A stretch of DNA of 64,000 nt from Nitrososphaerota archaeon (GTDB taxonomy: Archaea; Thermoproteota; Nitrososphaeria; Conexivisphaerales; DTJL01). Every line of letters starts with the position of its first letter. Position 1 is the first letter of the stretch. The DNA lies in assembly GCA_021324115.1 (NCBI GenBank), contig JAJPJS010000018.1, positions 83,870 through 147,869 of the forward strand. Reading direction: 5' to 3'. A program made the position numbers and the translations under genes. Shown one piece after another: positions 51,585 to 60,666 of the stretch. The notes below the pieces were generated by a model. The model was not told the DNA's origin, did no database searches, and saw only the letters and a program-made list of their open reading frames with translations.

Positions 51585-52225
51585 CGGATCTCAGTCTGCT
51601 CATTTGGATATCTCGGCTTCAAGAACGCCAAGTTCGGAGGATAGATTCACACATTGCCGCGTGTCCTTTGCAAGGAAGATACTGTTCGACGCGACAAGGA
51701 TAGCAGAACGTGACGGCTTCGAAATCCTTCACGGTATAGTAGATTCGCTCTGGCTCCACAAAGATGAAGCAGACGAGCGTGATTACGGACAACTTTGCAC
51801 CGACATCGAGCAAGAGGTTGGCTTGGGTTTCCTTCGAAGGGATATACGAATGGATAGCGTTTCTTCCGTCAAAAGTCGATCCCTCTTCTCTGGTGTTGAA
51901 CAGGTACCTCGGCGTTTTCAGGGATGGAAAAATCAAGATTAGCGGGATAGAAGCACGCAGAGGTGACACGCCAATGCTACTCGCAGAGTGCCAAAAGGAA
52001 ATGTTGGAGGCATCGGCTGGAGCAGCCACGGTCAAGGGAGTCAGAAAGTCGATTCCCCAAGCATTGCAGATCGTCTCAAAGTACGTGGCAGCCGTAAGAG
52101 TGGGATATGTCGATGGAAAAGACTGGATGATCACAAAGAGGCTTTCGAAGAGTCCTGTCAATATGTTAACAAATCATTTCAAGCTAATGCTTCAAAGATG
52201 CTTGACTCAGAAAGGATTCAAGTGA
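51585..52225 (+). pseudogene. Family B DNA polymerase C-terminal remnant, frameshifted
   Basis: Pieces in three frames join to a PolB palm and thumb: SFGYLGFKNAKFGG (motif B), IDSHIA...ARKILFDATRIAERDGFE, HGIVDSLWLHKDEADE in the motif C position (usually YGDTDS), then SFEGIYEWIAFLPSKVDPSS and NRYLGVFRDGKIKISGIEARRGDTP. The motif C variant IVDSLW recalls the divergent archaeal PolB2 line. No exonuclease or fingers domain precedes it. Frameshifts near 51590, 51640 and 51780 show decay. The downstream part (51764-52225) is still a long open frame. Confidence 0.7.
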
Positions 52226-52425
52226 AACAAGGGCAGAGTATCAGATTTCTTATAACAAACGCGGACACGAATGATGCCATCCCGGAACAGCTAGTAGGCG
52301 AGGGCCAGCCATACGACACACGTACGTCGAATCGCTCGTTTTGGCTAAGAAGACGGTCTTGAATCCGTTTGAGATTTACGTTTCCACTTCTTCCATCTGC
52401 GCTGCTCAAAAAGAGTGTTAGATTT

Positions 52426-53250
52426 TTAGTCTGCCGGGCCGACCCAGATTCTTACCCTGTCAGAATTATTGTCTTGTGCTAGCTTCAAGGCGTCTTCCAA
52501 TTGTTTCGCGGTGACTTCCACCCACCTGCCGCCATCGCCTTCCTTGGGGACGCGTTTTGGGTTCCCATCCTTATCCGGGAAATTAGCATACCGCCTAGCC
52601 ATCACAAGGGTCGAACCCACTCTCATAGGATAGTACATAAGAAGTGCTAGAGCCAAGAGCCACGCTATGCTGAACGAAGATATCACTGGAAAACCTGCTG
52701 AATAAACTAGCGTCAGCAATTTCAGAAGGCCGGCTTTAATCACTGCGAAATAGAGAAGACCTATCGCAAATAGGGCCAGTAAGCTCATGCCAACCGCAAA
52801 GCCCTCCCTTCGCAATAGGGCCCTTATACGAGACTCGATGCTTCCTGTCATAACAGACTTGGAAAATAACTGGAAGTCTTCTTCTTGTTCAGCGAGCTCC
52901 TCCCTCGTCATTTGCTGAAGATGGTGAAGCTGACTGTAGTTGCTTATTGCTGCAACGACGTGAGCACAACCTAGGAAGAATGCAATCGCAGGGATTCCAA
53001 GCAGGATATACGTGTTGAGTAGCGCATCACCTAAAGCTATTGGAATGCCGACCAAGAGGAGCAGGACACTGAACGAGCGACCCAATGGCCAACCTTTCCT
53101 AAGCAAGAATGTCAGAAACGGGTTGACTTCGTGCTTCTGCATATCGACGTATGGCGCGAATGCCTTTGTAGATGCCACATCAAATTGCTGCATAGGGACA
53201 TAGATTACTAGCGACACGACGAACGTTATGCCAAACAGCAACTCGTTCAT
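52426..53250 (-). CDS. Membrane protein of unknown function
   Basis: 274 residues. N-terminal helix LFGITFVVSLVIYVPM, then SFSVLLLLVGIPIALGDALL, ILLGIPAIAFFLGCAHVVAAI, a charged cytoplasmic segment REELAEQEEDFQLFSKS, two more helices, and a soluble C-terminal tail with VPKEGDGGRWVEVTAKQLEDAL. No family recognised. It lies between the integrase/polymerase remnants and the CRISPR region and may be mobile-element cargo. Confidence 0.65.
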   Translation of the reverse strand: MNELLFGITFVVSLVIYVPMQQFDVASTKAFAPYVDMQKHEVNPFLTFLLRKGWPLGRSFSVLLLLVGIPIALGDALLNTYILLGIPAIAFFLGCAHVVAAISNYSQLHHLQQMTREELAEQEEDFQLFSKSVMTGSIESRIRALLRREGFAVGMSLLALFAIGLLYFAVIKAGLLKLLTLVYSAGFPVISSFSIAWLLALALLMYYPMRVGSTLVMARRYANFPDKDGNPKRVPKEGDGGRWVEVTAKQLEDALKLAQDNNSDRVRIWVGPAD

Positions 53251-53380
53251 GATTTCGGGTGTTTATTCGGTTGTATTTAAAGCTGTAGTCATAATGCTAC
53301 CAGGATTATCTACAATTGTGCTTAGCGATTTGAGCGTAAAGAGATAAATACCCGCCTTGTGTTTACCCTGATTGATTCAT

Positions 53381-53584
53381 ATGTTTCCCTTTCTTCTGAT
53401 TGGACAGGCGAAGGTATTCAAACACGGAAAGGCTAAGACTCTCTATGTGTCGATACCCTCGAAGGTTGCGCAGGATTCCGCCTTTACCATAAAAGAAGGA
53501 GATATCGTAGAGGTCAAGTTCGATAAGGACTTGGGTGCCGTTGTCATTCGCCCAAAGTCACACGAGCATCTTAAGAAAACCTGA
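53381..53584 (+). CDS. AbrB/SpoVT-like DNA-binding protein
   Basis: About 67 residues. KVFKHGKAKTLYVSIPSKV followed by KEGDIVEVKFDKDLGAVVIRPK is the swapped-hairpin AbrB pattern. Such proteins act as regulators or antitoxins; no toxin gene is adjacent. ATG 53381 or TTG 53372 are possible; TATA element ATAAATAC at 53344-53351 precedes both. Confidence 0.75.
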   Translation: MFPFLLIGQAKVFKHGKAKTLYVSIPSKVAQDSAFTIKEGDIVEVKFDKDLGAVVIRPKSHEHLKKT

Positions 53585-53715
53585 AACATGAAAAGGTAAC
53601 CAACTCCCTTTCTTTGAAGCTTTGCGTGAGAGGATTTTCTCTAATCCATGATTTAACATATCTGGGGTGGTACCCGAATTCAAACAGTATGACAAGCGGT
53701 TCATTTCTGTGGGGC
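53585..53715. other. Gap without recognised gene
   Basis: Minus-strand frames here resemble nothing known. May contain decayed sequence of the gene at 53716. Confidence 0.3.
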
Positions 53716-53937
53716 TTATAGGACTCCCTTTACTCTTGTACGGCACAGGTAATCACCATCGATTAACTCGTTGATCATATCATTGGTCCAGTTACCTTTT
53801 GAGTATACGAGCGACCTACCGAGTTGCGTGATGTTGTCAGGAACACTTTCTCGTCTGTATACATATAACAGGATTCGAAGTCTTGGCTGTAGCAACCGCA
53901 TGGACCGACTTCTCTGCTCATCATCCTTTTTTCCCAA
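53716..53937 (-). CDS. Small winged-helix-like protein, possibly truncated
   Basis: 73 residues: LQPRLRILLYVYRRESVPDN, ITQLGRSLVYSKGNWTNDMI, NELIDGDYLCRTR is a plausible MarR-type winged helix (helix, recognition helix, start of wing). It ends where a wing should finish, so may be truncated. TTG start with TATA-like GATTTATCTT about 35 bases upstream. Lies between AbrB and the CRISPR array trailer. Confidence 0.4.
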   Translation of the reverse strand: MGKKDDEQRSRSMRLLQPRLRILLYVYRRESVPDNITQLGRSLVYSKGNWTNDMINELIDGDYLCRTRVKGVL

Positions 53938-54094
53938 ATTGAGAATTGAAGAGGTTCAGACAATCAAGATAAATCTTATCATCTGCTACGAATGCTATCA
54001 CCCCTTGAAACTAGGCGAATGTTTGTGTCAATGAGGATGTTTGTGATTATTTTCATTGATCTCTTCTCTATTAGGCATGTATGTTCTTTCATAC

Positions 54095-54495
54095 TTTTCA
54101 ACGAAGCCATAACCTTTTGGTTATGGAGACAGTCCTCCACCATGGTTGGTGGAATCTTGGAAATGTCCCTTCAACGAAGCCATAACCTTTTGGTTATGGA
54201 GACGCCTCCCTGAAGAACGGCATGATTGACCGGTAGTAGTCCTTCAACGAAGCCATAACCTTTTGGTTATGGAGACCTCCGGGCTGAAGTCTTACTGTTG
54301 CAGGTGAGGCAGACCTTCAACGAAGCCATAACCTTTTGGTTATGGAGACCTGGACTACCCCGTTGGTTTCGTCATACCATCCCCATCCTTCAACGAAGCC
54401 ATAACCTTTTGGTTATGGAGACAAGCCATGGACCCGTGGAATGACCCCCGCTATGTCATCCTTCAACGAAGCCATAACCTTTTGGTTATGGAGAC
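54095..54495 (-). CRISPR. CRISPR array 1: six 36-nt repeats, five 37-nt spacers
   Basis: Repeats at 54095-54130 (degenerate at its outer end), 54168-54203, 54241-54276, 54314-54349, 54387-54422 and 54460-54495; all five spacers are exactly 37 nt. In transcript sense the repeat begins GTCTCCATAACC and ends CGTTGAAGG, and contains a perfect CCATAACC-AAAA-GGTTATGG hairpin. The decayed terminal repeat at the left and the leader at the right show transcription on the minus strand, away from the cas genes. No spacer matches elsewhere in the window by eye. Confidence 0.98.
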
Positions 54496-54620
54496 GGCAC
54501 GGTATCCTTTCATTTTTGCATTTTTCGAGCGGTTCTCCCAACAACACCCTATCCGAAGATATTGTTGCTCTTGCCCCTTAAAAATACTGCTACCTCATTG
54601 CTCATGCGAGAGCCCCTGAT
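54496..54620 (-). promoter_or_regulatory. Leader of CRISPR array 1
   Basis: About 125 bases next to the first repeat, nearly identical to the leader of array 2 in inverted orientation. A conserved GTATTTTTAAGG (TATA-like) lies about 80-90 bases before the first repeat in both. Confidence 0.85.
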
Positions 54621-54768
54621 TGTCCATGCCAGATCAAGACCGGTCGAATCACCTTTATCGGTTCGTTTAGAGACATTTTCAGTCACGCTAGTAATCCAAA
54701 ATGGCGCACTATGTACAAACAGAACAGAAGTTTTTATTAGACACAGGTAGTTATTGCAAGAATCGATA

Positions 54769-57282
54769 ATGCTCATATCGATGGATGATTTTGAGGAAAA
54801 GTTCGAAATAATCACAGGTCATAAGCCCTACCGCTGGCAGGAGAAAGTTTACGGAGAGATGCTTCGTGACAGTTTTGATAATCTAAAGCTACCCACGGGG
54901 ACCGGGAAGACGTCAGTCATGGTCATCTGGCTGCTGGCGCTGGCAAAGCGTGCAGAAAGGTCCCAAGTCTACGGTTTCCCACGAAGACTGGTATGGGTGG
55001 TAGACAGGCGTACTGTGGTAGACCAGGCAACAGCGCTGGCAGAAACTATCAAAATCAAGCTTGAGGATTCTAGATTGACATCACTTAAGTCCACACTAAG
55101 TTCTATATCAGCAACCGAGGGAGCACTGGCGGTGAGCACGCTCAGGGGTGAGCTTGCAGATAACGGTGAATGGAAGAAGGACCCATCGAAACCAGCCATT
55201 GTGGTTGCGACCGTTGATATGGCAGGCAGCAAGCTTCTCTTCTCTGGCTATGGAGATGGACGCTGGCACAGGTCTCTGCATGCCGGCTTGCTCGGCACAG
55301 ATGTGCTTTTTGTCCTTGACGAGGCGCACCTTTCGATTCCGTTTGCTCAGCTGCTGAAGAGGATAGCAGAATTAGGCAAAAATGAAGAAGTAGCTTTGCC
55401 ACCATTCAGATTTATGTTTCTTTCTGCCACTTTGGATGAGGATTCAAAGGTTTCGAGCATGCTTAAGGAAGAAGATAACGGCTACTTACTAAAAGTACTT
55501 GGTGCACACAAGAAACTGATCCTGCATGAACAGGACGAAAGGAAGGGCAGTCTTCCAACCGTCCTAGCCGAGCTCGCCTGGGAAACTGGCAGGGAAAAGG
55601 ATGGCAGTAGAATAGTAATATACGCAACCAGTCCGAAGGATGTTCTGATAATCAGGAATATCCTGGAAAAGAAAGGTGCCGCGGTTGTAGCATTGACAGG
55701 TACCATCAGAGGATACGAACGTGACCAACTTGTAGAACACCCTGTCTTTAAGACTTTCCTGAGCAAACAAAACTCTGGCAAGAAGACGGTCTATCTTGTG
55801 GCAAATTCAGCGGGGGAGGTTGGTATAGACATGTATGCTGACCATATGATATGCAACCTTGTTTCCGCCGATAGAATGGTACAAAGGTTGGGCAGAGTAA
55901 ACAGGTCTGGAGATGGAGATGCTGTCGTGCACGTGGTTAAGGGTTATACGAAGACTACTCACATGGCTCTTGAAAGGACTTGGGAATACCTAGAGAAAGT
56001 ATCACAGGATGCGTCACCCATGGGACTCCTCAGAAGTCCTCCCCCAAAAGACGCTTTGGAACCTCGCCCTCACTACCCCCCGCTTCAGAACTGGATTGTT
56101 GACAGCTGGTCGCTCACGACCATCGACGACTGGTCGAGCAGACCCGAAGTCGAAGCTTGGCTGAAGGGACTCGAAGATTCTCAGCCTGATGTCTATTTCG
56201 CTTGGAGAGATGATGTAGATGATATGGTCAGGCTTGAAAGAGAAGAGATAACCGACGTTATACGCAAATATCCAATTCTGTCCAGGGAAAGACTCAGGGA
56301 AAGTGAAACCGATGCCAAAGAAAAGATTGCTAAACTTGCGGAAAGGGTTCCGAAGGGTAAGGCGATACTTCTTTCCTATTTGGGTAATATTATCTGGAAG
56401 GGCGAGCTGCAGGACCTTATGAGACAGATAGATCAAAAAAGATTGGGGTATACTACACTTCTAGTCTCGACCAGCTGTGGAGGCCTTAGGGAGGGATTCT
56501 TTGATCCCGAATGCGCCAATGCGGCGGAAGACGTCGGTCACAAACAAGGTGAAAGATTCAAGGCCAAGCTTGAACTTATTGGCGACAGGTTTTCGTGGAG
56601 TTTCTACTCCCAAACGATTCATCAGCTGACAGGCGGAGATTTCGATAATAAGAGTGAAGCTGTGCGCCATGCAAAAAGGCAGACTGGTTTGGAACCTTAC
56701 CTGATCAAGCTACCTGACGAGGAAAAGGACTTGTGGCTGGCCTACTTTGTAAAGAATGTCTACGAAGGTCATACCATCCCCGCTACCAGCATGAAGCTTC
56801 TAGACCATCAAGAAAAGGCAGAGAAATGGGCAAGATCGATTGGAGAAAAGTTGGGATTGCAGAGCGACTACATCAATGATTTGGCCGAGGCTGCAAGGAA
56901 CCATGACGCAGGGAAAGATTCTACTGTCTGGCAGGCATATGCTAAGAACAATGACCCGGAACCCCTTGCGAAGAGCGGGGAATACGATGACCCTGGATCA
57001 CTCAGGGGCTATCGGCACGAGCTTGGCTCCGTGCTCCGCTACAAAAGAACCAACGACCTTGTACTGCATCTTATCGCATCGCACCACGGCCATGCAAGAC
57101 CCACCTACCCCGAAAGGGCAGCCGATCCTGAAAGACCAGTGGAAAGCACAAAGGAGATGCAGAGAGCTCCGTTGAGGTTCGCTCTTCTGCAGAAGAAGCT
57201 GGGCTGGTGGGGCCTGGCTTACCTTGAATCCATCATAAAAGCTGCGGATGTCCTGGCCTCGGAGGTGAATGGTGCTGCTTGA
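54769..57282 (+). CDS. cas3: Cas3 helicase-nuclease with C-terminal HD domain (type I-G)
   Basis: About 837 residues. Helicase motifs: LPTGTGKTS (Walker A), VLDEAHLS (DEAH box), FLSATLDE and QRLGRVNRSGDG. The HD nuclease is at the C-terminus (AARNHDAGKDSTVW near 712, HELGSVLRY, ASHHGHARP), the order found in type I-U/I-G Cas3 and opposite to most type I systems. Unwinds and degrades target DNA recruited by the Cascade complex. The frame opens at TTG 54754; with TATA-like TTTTTATTA at 54729-54737, ATG 54769 (or 54781) is preferred. Overlaps csb3 by 14 bases. Confidence 0.95.
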   Translation: MLISMDDFEEKFEIITGHKPYRWQEKVYGEMLRDSFDNLKLPTGTGKTSVMVIWLLALAKRAERSQVYGFPRRLVWVVDRRTVVDQATALAETIKIKLEDSRLTSLKSTLSSISATEGALAVSTLRGELADNGEWKKDPSKPAIVVATVDMAGSKLLFSGYGDGRWHRSLHAGLLGTDVLFVLDEAHLSIPFAQLLKRIAELGKNEEVALPPFRFMFLSATLDEDSKVSSMLKEEDNGYLLKVLGAHKKLILHEQDERKGSLPTVLAELAWETGREKDGSRIVIYATSPKDVLIIRNILEKKGAAVVALTGTIRGYERDQLVEHPVFKTFLSKQNSGKKTVYLVANSAGEVGIDMYADHMICNLVSADRMVQRLGRVNRSGDGDAVVHVVKGYTKTTHMALERTWEYLEKVSQDASPMGLLRSPPPKDALEPRPHYPPLQNWIVDSWSLTTIDDWSSRPEVEAWLKGLEDSQPDVYFAWRDDVDDMVRLEREEITDVIRKYPILSRERLRESETDAKEKIAKLAERVPKGKAILLSYLGNIIWKGELQDLMRQIDQKRLGYTTLLVSTSCGGLREGFFDPECANAAEDVGHKQGERFKAKLELIGDRFSWSFYSQTIHQLTGGDFDNKSEAVRHAKRQTGLEPYLIKLPDEEKDLWLAYFVKNVYEGHTIPATSMKLLDHQEKAEKWARSIGEKLGLQSDYINDLAEAARNHDAGKDSTVWQAYAKNNDPEPLAKSGEYDDPGSLRGYRHELGSVLRYKRTNDLVLHLIASHHGHARPTYPERAADPERPVESTKEMQRAPLRFALLQKKLGWWGLAYLESIIKAADVLASEVNGAA

Positions 57283-58084
57283 GAAGATAACTGTCGATCC
57301 TGCGAACCCTGGTCAAGTGTTTGCCTGTTTAGGACTGCTCGAGATTGCCAGCCTTATCGGAGACCAAGCAGTGGGTAGCTTTGACTGGAACCGGTCGAAG
57401 ACCTATTCTTCGTTTTGGATAGAATCGGGTACGCCCGTCAGAGACATCGTTAACGAAGTGAAGAAGGCTGGGGTGGTAAAACAGAACGAAAGTGATGCAT
57501 TGCTGGTCGCTGAAGATAGCGGTGATAAAGGAATTAAGAAAGAAGGTAAGGGTGCCCAGTCGGACAACGGCAAAATCACACCGGTCATCCTAAGGGGACA
57601 TAAGTGGGAGCTTGTACTCGATGCGTGGTTGCTTCCTGACACAAGAGCATCAAACAAGCTCTTTAAAACCTGGGCAGGTCAGGTGAGCAGCCTTCAGATA
57701 ATCAAAAAGCTGAAGGAGGAACTGAATGCACCTGCTGATGTGCTCTTTCTGTTCGATGAGGGTATACCCATGAGGCCGATTGGATATGATTGCCGGTCGG
57801 CGGTTTCGGCCGAAGGGCTAGGTTATTACTACAACAAAGTAAGTGATTTGAAGGTCTATCCGGCCGTTGATCTTTTTGCGCTCATAGGTCTCAACCACGC
57901 AAGGCCTCAAGCGCTCGCCAACAGTAATTTCGAATACTGCCTATGGAGAATGCCTTTACCTGCTACAGTTGCGAGGGCTGCAATAACCGGCGCACTGCCC
58001 TGGCTTATATCGTCAAGATGGGAGGTTACAGTTGAGAGAAGGGGCAGGTTTAAGAGCTGGAGAAAGGCAAATTTGCTCGAATAA
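57269..58084 (+). CDS. csb3: Csb3, type I-G Cascade large-subunit-like protein
   Basis: 271 residues. The N-terminal ITVDPANPGQVFACLGLLEIA is the hallmark of Csb3 (Cas8-like subunit of I-U/I-G). A central lysine-rich insert and C-terminal LIGLNHARPQ...YCLWRMPLPATVARAAITG follow. It would recognise the PAM and help hold the effector. Start overlaps cas3. Confidence rests on the NPGQ-ACLGLLEIA motif and position. Confidence 0.88.
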   Translation: MVLLEKITVDPANPGQVFACLGLLEIASLIGDQAVGSFDWNRSKTYSSFWIESGTPVRDIVNEVKKAGVVKQNESDALLVAEDSGDKGIKKEGKGAQSDNGKITPVILRGHKWELVLDAWLLPDTRASNKLFKTWAGQVSSLQIIKKLKEELNAPADVLFLFDEGIPMRPIGYDCRSAVSAEGLGYYYNKVSDLKVYPAVDLFALIGLNHARPQALANSNFEYCLWRMPLPATVARAAITGALPWLISSRWEVTVERRGRFKSWRKANLLE

Positions 58085-58117
58085 TTCTTAAATAGTCAAA
58101 AGCAAGTATACAATCGC

Positions 58118-59224
58118 ATGCCAGAATCCAAAGATTTAGGCCAGAGTGTTGATGATTTGATCGAAGAAGGTCGGGAAAGATTCTGTGCGGCCGTTGTGAG
58201 AAAGGAGAAACTTATGCCCATTGCAGGAAAGGGGAGCGTGATCTTCCCACCGACGTTTGCGGGTGAGCAGGGTGAAGAAGTAAAGCCAGACTATGTGATA
58301 GATTCAACACCGGATGGAGATATAGTGCTACTCGATAGTGTAGAGTCTCAGGCCAACAGAATAGAAAAGCTGTTTATGCCGCCTGATGGTCCTTACAGAA
58401 ATCTCGTCCCTCAGATCGAGATAAGTGTAAGGAACAAAGACAAAGATACAACGATAAATCTTATCGAGGCACCTCATCGCATAGCCGATGCTCTTGTGAG
58501 ATTTTCAGATCTGAAGGAAAGGGCAGGTAAGGCACTGATGCAGGTCGAACAGAAGAACGACTACACAGAAATTGCGAGGATCTCACCCTTCTCTTTGCTC
58601 TTTGGAACCTGGGATTCGAGAGGAATATCGGGAGGGAGGGTAAAAATACCAAGAGCGTTTGCTTCTACTGTGCGTGGCTATAATACGTACAGATTGCACA
58701 GAGGCTATGCATACACCCCTGCAGTTCGTCTGTACATGGGGCAGGATGAAGTTGAGGAAGCGCTTGAGCAGACCGGCAATAGAGGCCTTTCGAAAGTAGG
58801 CATGGCACAGGTGCCAGGGACTGTAGCTCAGGGTGGCGTTATCGTTAAAGGCGATATTGTCAGGGAGTCCATTCTCAGCTTCGTTTCTCTGAGAAATATA
58901 CGTGCAACCAACGAAGAAGATACTAAGAGGTTGAGGAGATATATAGCATCTCTCGGGCTTCTTTGCTTGGTATCCCCCTTGCCGGCCGAGTACAGAAGTG
59001 GATGTGCCCTCGTACCTGAGCCAGGTGGAGAAACATTCGAAGTTGTATTCAGCGACGGAAGCAGGCAGCCAGCTTCGTTGTCTCTGGATAAGGCAAGACA
59101 GCTTGCGGAGGAAGCTTCTAGGACTTTTCTTGATCAGGGTTTGCAGAAGCAGACGTACCGGTTCAGTTGGGAAGAGGCAAAAAAAGAGGTAAGAAAAAAG
59201 GGGAAGAATGAAGGAACCGAATAG
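58118..59224 (+). CDS. csb1: Csb1, Cas7-type backbone subunit (GSU0053 family)
   Basis: 368 residues. IFPPTFAGE, IDSTPDGDIVLLDSVESQANRIEKLF and SLLFGTWDSRGISGGRVKIPRAFASTVRG are the characteristic segments of the Csb1 family, the RAMP protein that coats the crRNA. Follows csb3 by 33 bases and directly abuts csb2. C-terminus is lysine-rich. Confidence 0.93.
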   Translation: MPESKDLGQSVDDLIEEGRERFCAAVVRKEKLMPIAGKGSVIFPPTFAGEQGEEVKPDYVIDSTPDGDIVLLDSVESQANRIEKLFMPPDGPYRNLVPQIEISVRNKDKDTTINLIEAPHRIADALVRFSDLKERAGKALMQVEQKNDYTEIARISPFSLLFGTWDSRGISGGRVKIPRAFASTVRGYNTYRLHRGYAYTPAVRLYMGQDEVEEALEQTGNRGLSKVGMAQVPGTVAQGGVIVKGDIVRESILSFVSLRNIRATNEEDTKRLRRYIASLGLLCLVSPLPAEYRSGCALVPEPGGETFEVVFSDGSRQPASLSLDKARQLAEEASRTFLDQGLQKQTYRFSWEEAKKEVRKKGKNEGTE

Positions 59225-60658
59225 GTGCTCCTGTTGATACTGGAGTTCACGGTTCGTTTTCTCAATGGGGAGTATCATGGAGAAGAGTGGCCGCCTTCTC
59301 CGGCTCGCCTGTTTCAGGCACTGGTAGCCGGGGCGCGCTACCGTTATAGACGGGGAGACTCCTGGTCGACCAGCTTTGATGAAGCCCTCAGGTGGCTCGA
59401 GAGGCAGAAACCTCCTATCATAGTTATCCAGTCCGTTATGACGCGCGGCAAAGGGTACACTGCCTTCAGGCCAGCGAATAACCTTGAGGAAGAGCTGGAG
59501 AACGAGAATCAGAAGCAGAGCCAAAAAATGCACCCATGGTATGGATCAGGGATTGTAAAATACCTGTATGAGTCAACCGACCCACCATACGAAACTCTGC
59601 GCATGCTTGCGAGAAGCGTGATAAGCATGGGGCATGGCACGGACATCGTAGCTGTTGATGTCACCTTGGGAACCAACGCACCAGCACATGACAGGGTGGC
59701 ACAGTATCCCTTGACACCGGCTTCGGGCGGCGTATATAATGCGGCAGGTAATGTAAGGTCGCGTCAAGTACCCGTACAAGGATGGTATGACAGGCTCGAA
59801 TCCAATTTCAAGGTTTGGTACAAATACGATGAGGCCGAACCTAATGTTGCAACAGCAACCATCCCTCCATCATATGCTGGGCATGATTATGCCCCCGTCA
59901 GAGGCAGGTCCCTTTACTGGGTCTATGCACTTGGAACGCAGGATGGCAGGAGGTTCTCCTACCCTCCCGAGGCGCTTGTCAACATCTCAGCCTGGCTGAG
60001 ACATGCTGCGGCGGAGGCAGTTAGGGGAAAGGTTTCAGAAGAAGTGCTGAAAGGATGGATACTGGGGCATTCCTCGAATAATAGTGGAGATGAAAGGCTG
60101 AGCTACATCCCCCTTCCTTCCGTAGGAAGCGAACACTCCGATGGAAGGATTAGGAGGATCATGGTTGCATCGCTGACCGGTAGTATGCCTGAGGCTCTTG
60201 AAGGACTGCCAGACCTGCTTGACAGGGCTTATCTTTATGACTTGAATCGTATCGCCAGGGCGAGGCTACTCAGGATTAGCAACCTGACCGAAGAGGACCA
60301 AGTAATCTCGGCTTTCGTCTCAAAATCGCACATCTGGGACAGTGTCACCCCTCTTATCCTGCATGGTCACGACTTTCGCAACGGCAAGGAAAAACCCAAG
60401 AGAACACACAGGCTTCTGATCGAAGCGATGCATCAGTCGGGGTTTGAGGAGTTTGTTGACTCTTTTGAATACAGCAAACTTCCCTTCAATGGCTGGAGCA
60501 GGAATGTCAACGAATATTCATTGCCTGAACACCTAAGCAAATGGCCCCGATATCATATCAGGTTGAGGTTCAAAGGGGAGCTCGCTGGTCCGCTGCTTAT
60601 AGGTATAGGAAGGCATTATGGTTTAGGGCTTTTTGCTAGGTCTCCATCTTCTTCCTAA
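59225..60658 (+). CDS. csb2: Csb2, Cas5-Cas6-type fusion (GSU0054 family)
   Basis: 477 residues. LLILEFTVRFLNGEYHGEEWPPSPARLFQALVAGA is the classic Csb2 N-terminus (Cas5-like RAMP). The C-terminal half, ending HIRLRFKGELAGPLLIGIGRHYGLGLF with a glycine-rich loop, is the Cas6-like crRNA processing part; no separate cas6 exists in the locus. GTG start immediately after the csb1 stop. Confidence 0.93.
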   Translation: MLLLILEFTVRFLNGEYHGEEWPPSPARLFQALVAGARYRYRRGDSWSTSFDEALRWLERQKPPIIVIQSVMTRGKGYTAFRPANNLEEELENENQKQSQKMHPWYGSGIVKYLYESTDPPYETLRMLARSVISMGHGTDIVAVDVTLGTNAPAHDRVAQYPLTPASGGVYNAAGNVRSRQVPVQGWYDRLESNFKVWYKYDEAEPNVATATIPPSYAGHDYAPVRGRSLYWVYALGTQDGRRFSYPPEALVNISAWLRHAAAEAVRGKVSEEVLKGWILGHSSNNSGDERLSYIPLPSVGSEHSDGRIRRIMVASLTGSMPEALEGLPDLLDRAYLYDLNRIARARLLRISNLTEEDQVISAFVSKSHIWDSVTPLILHGHDFRNGKEKPKRTHRLLIEAMHQSGFEEFVDSFEYSKLPFNGWSRNVNEYSLPEHLSKWPRYHIRLRFKGELAGPLLIGIGRHYGLGLFARSPSSS

Positions 60659-60666
60659 CGTCCTCC

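Noticed and set aside
54131..54459. Self-targeting spacers
   Set aside because: I compared the five spacers with the window by eye and saw no match; a full search needs the whole genome and virus databases.
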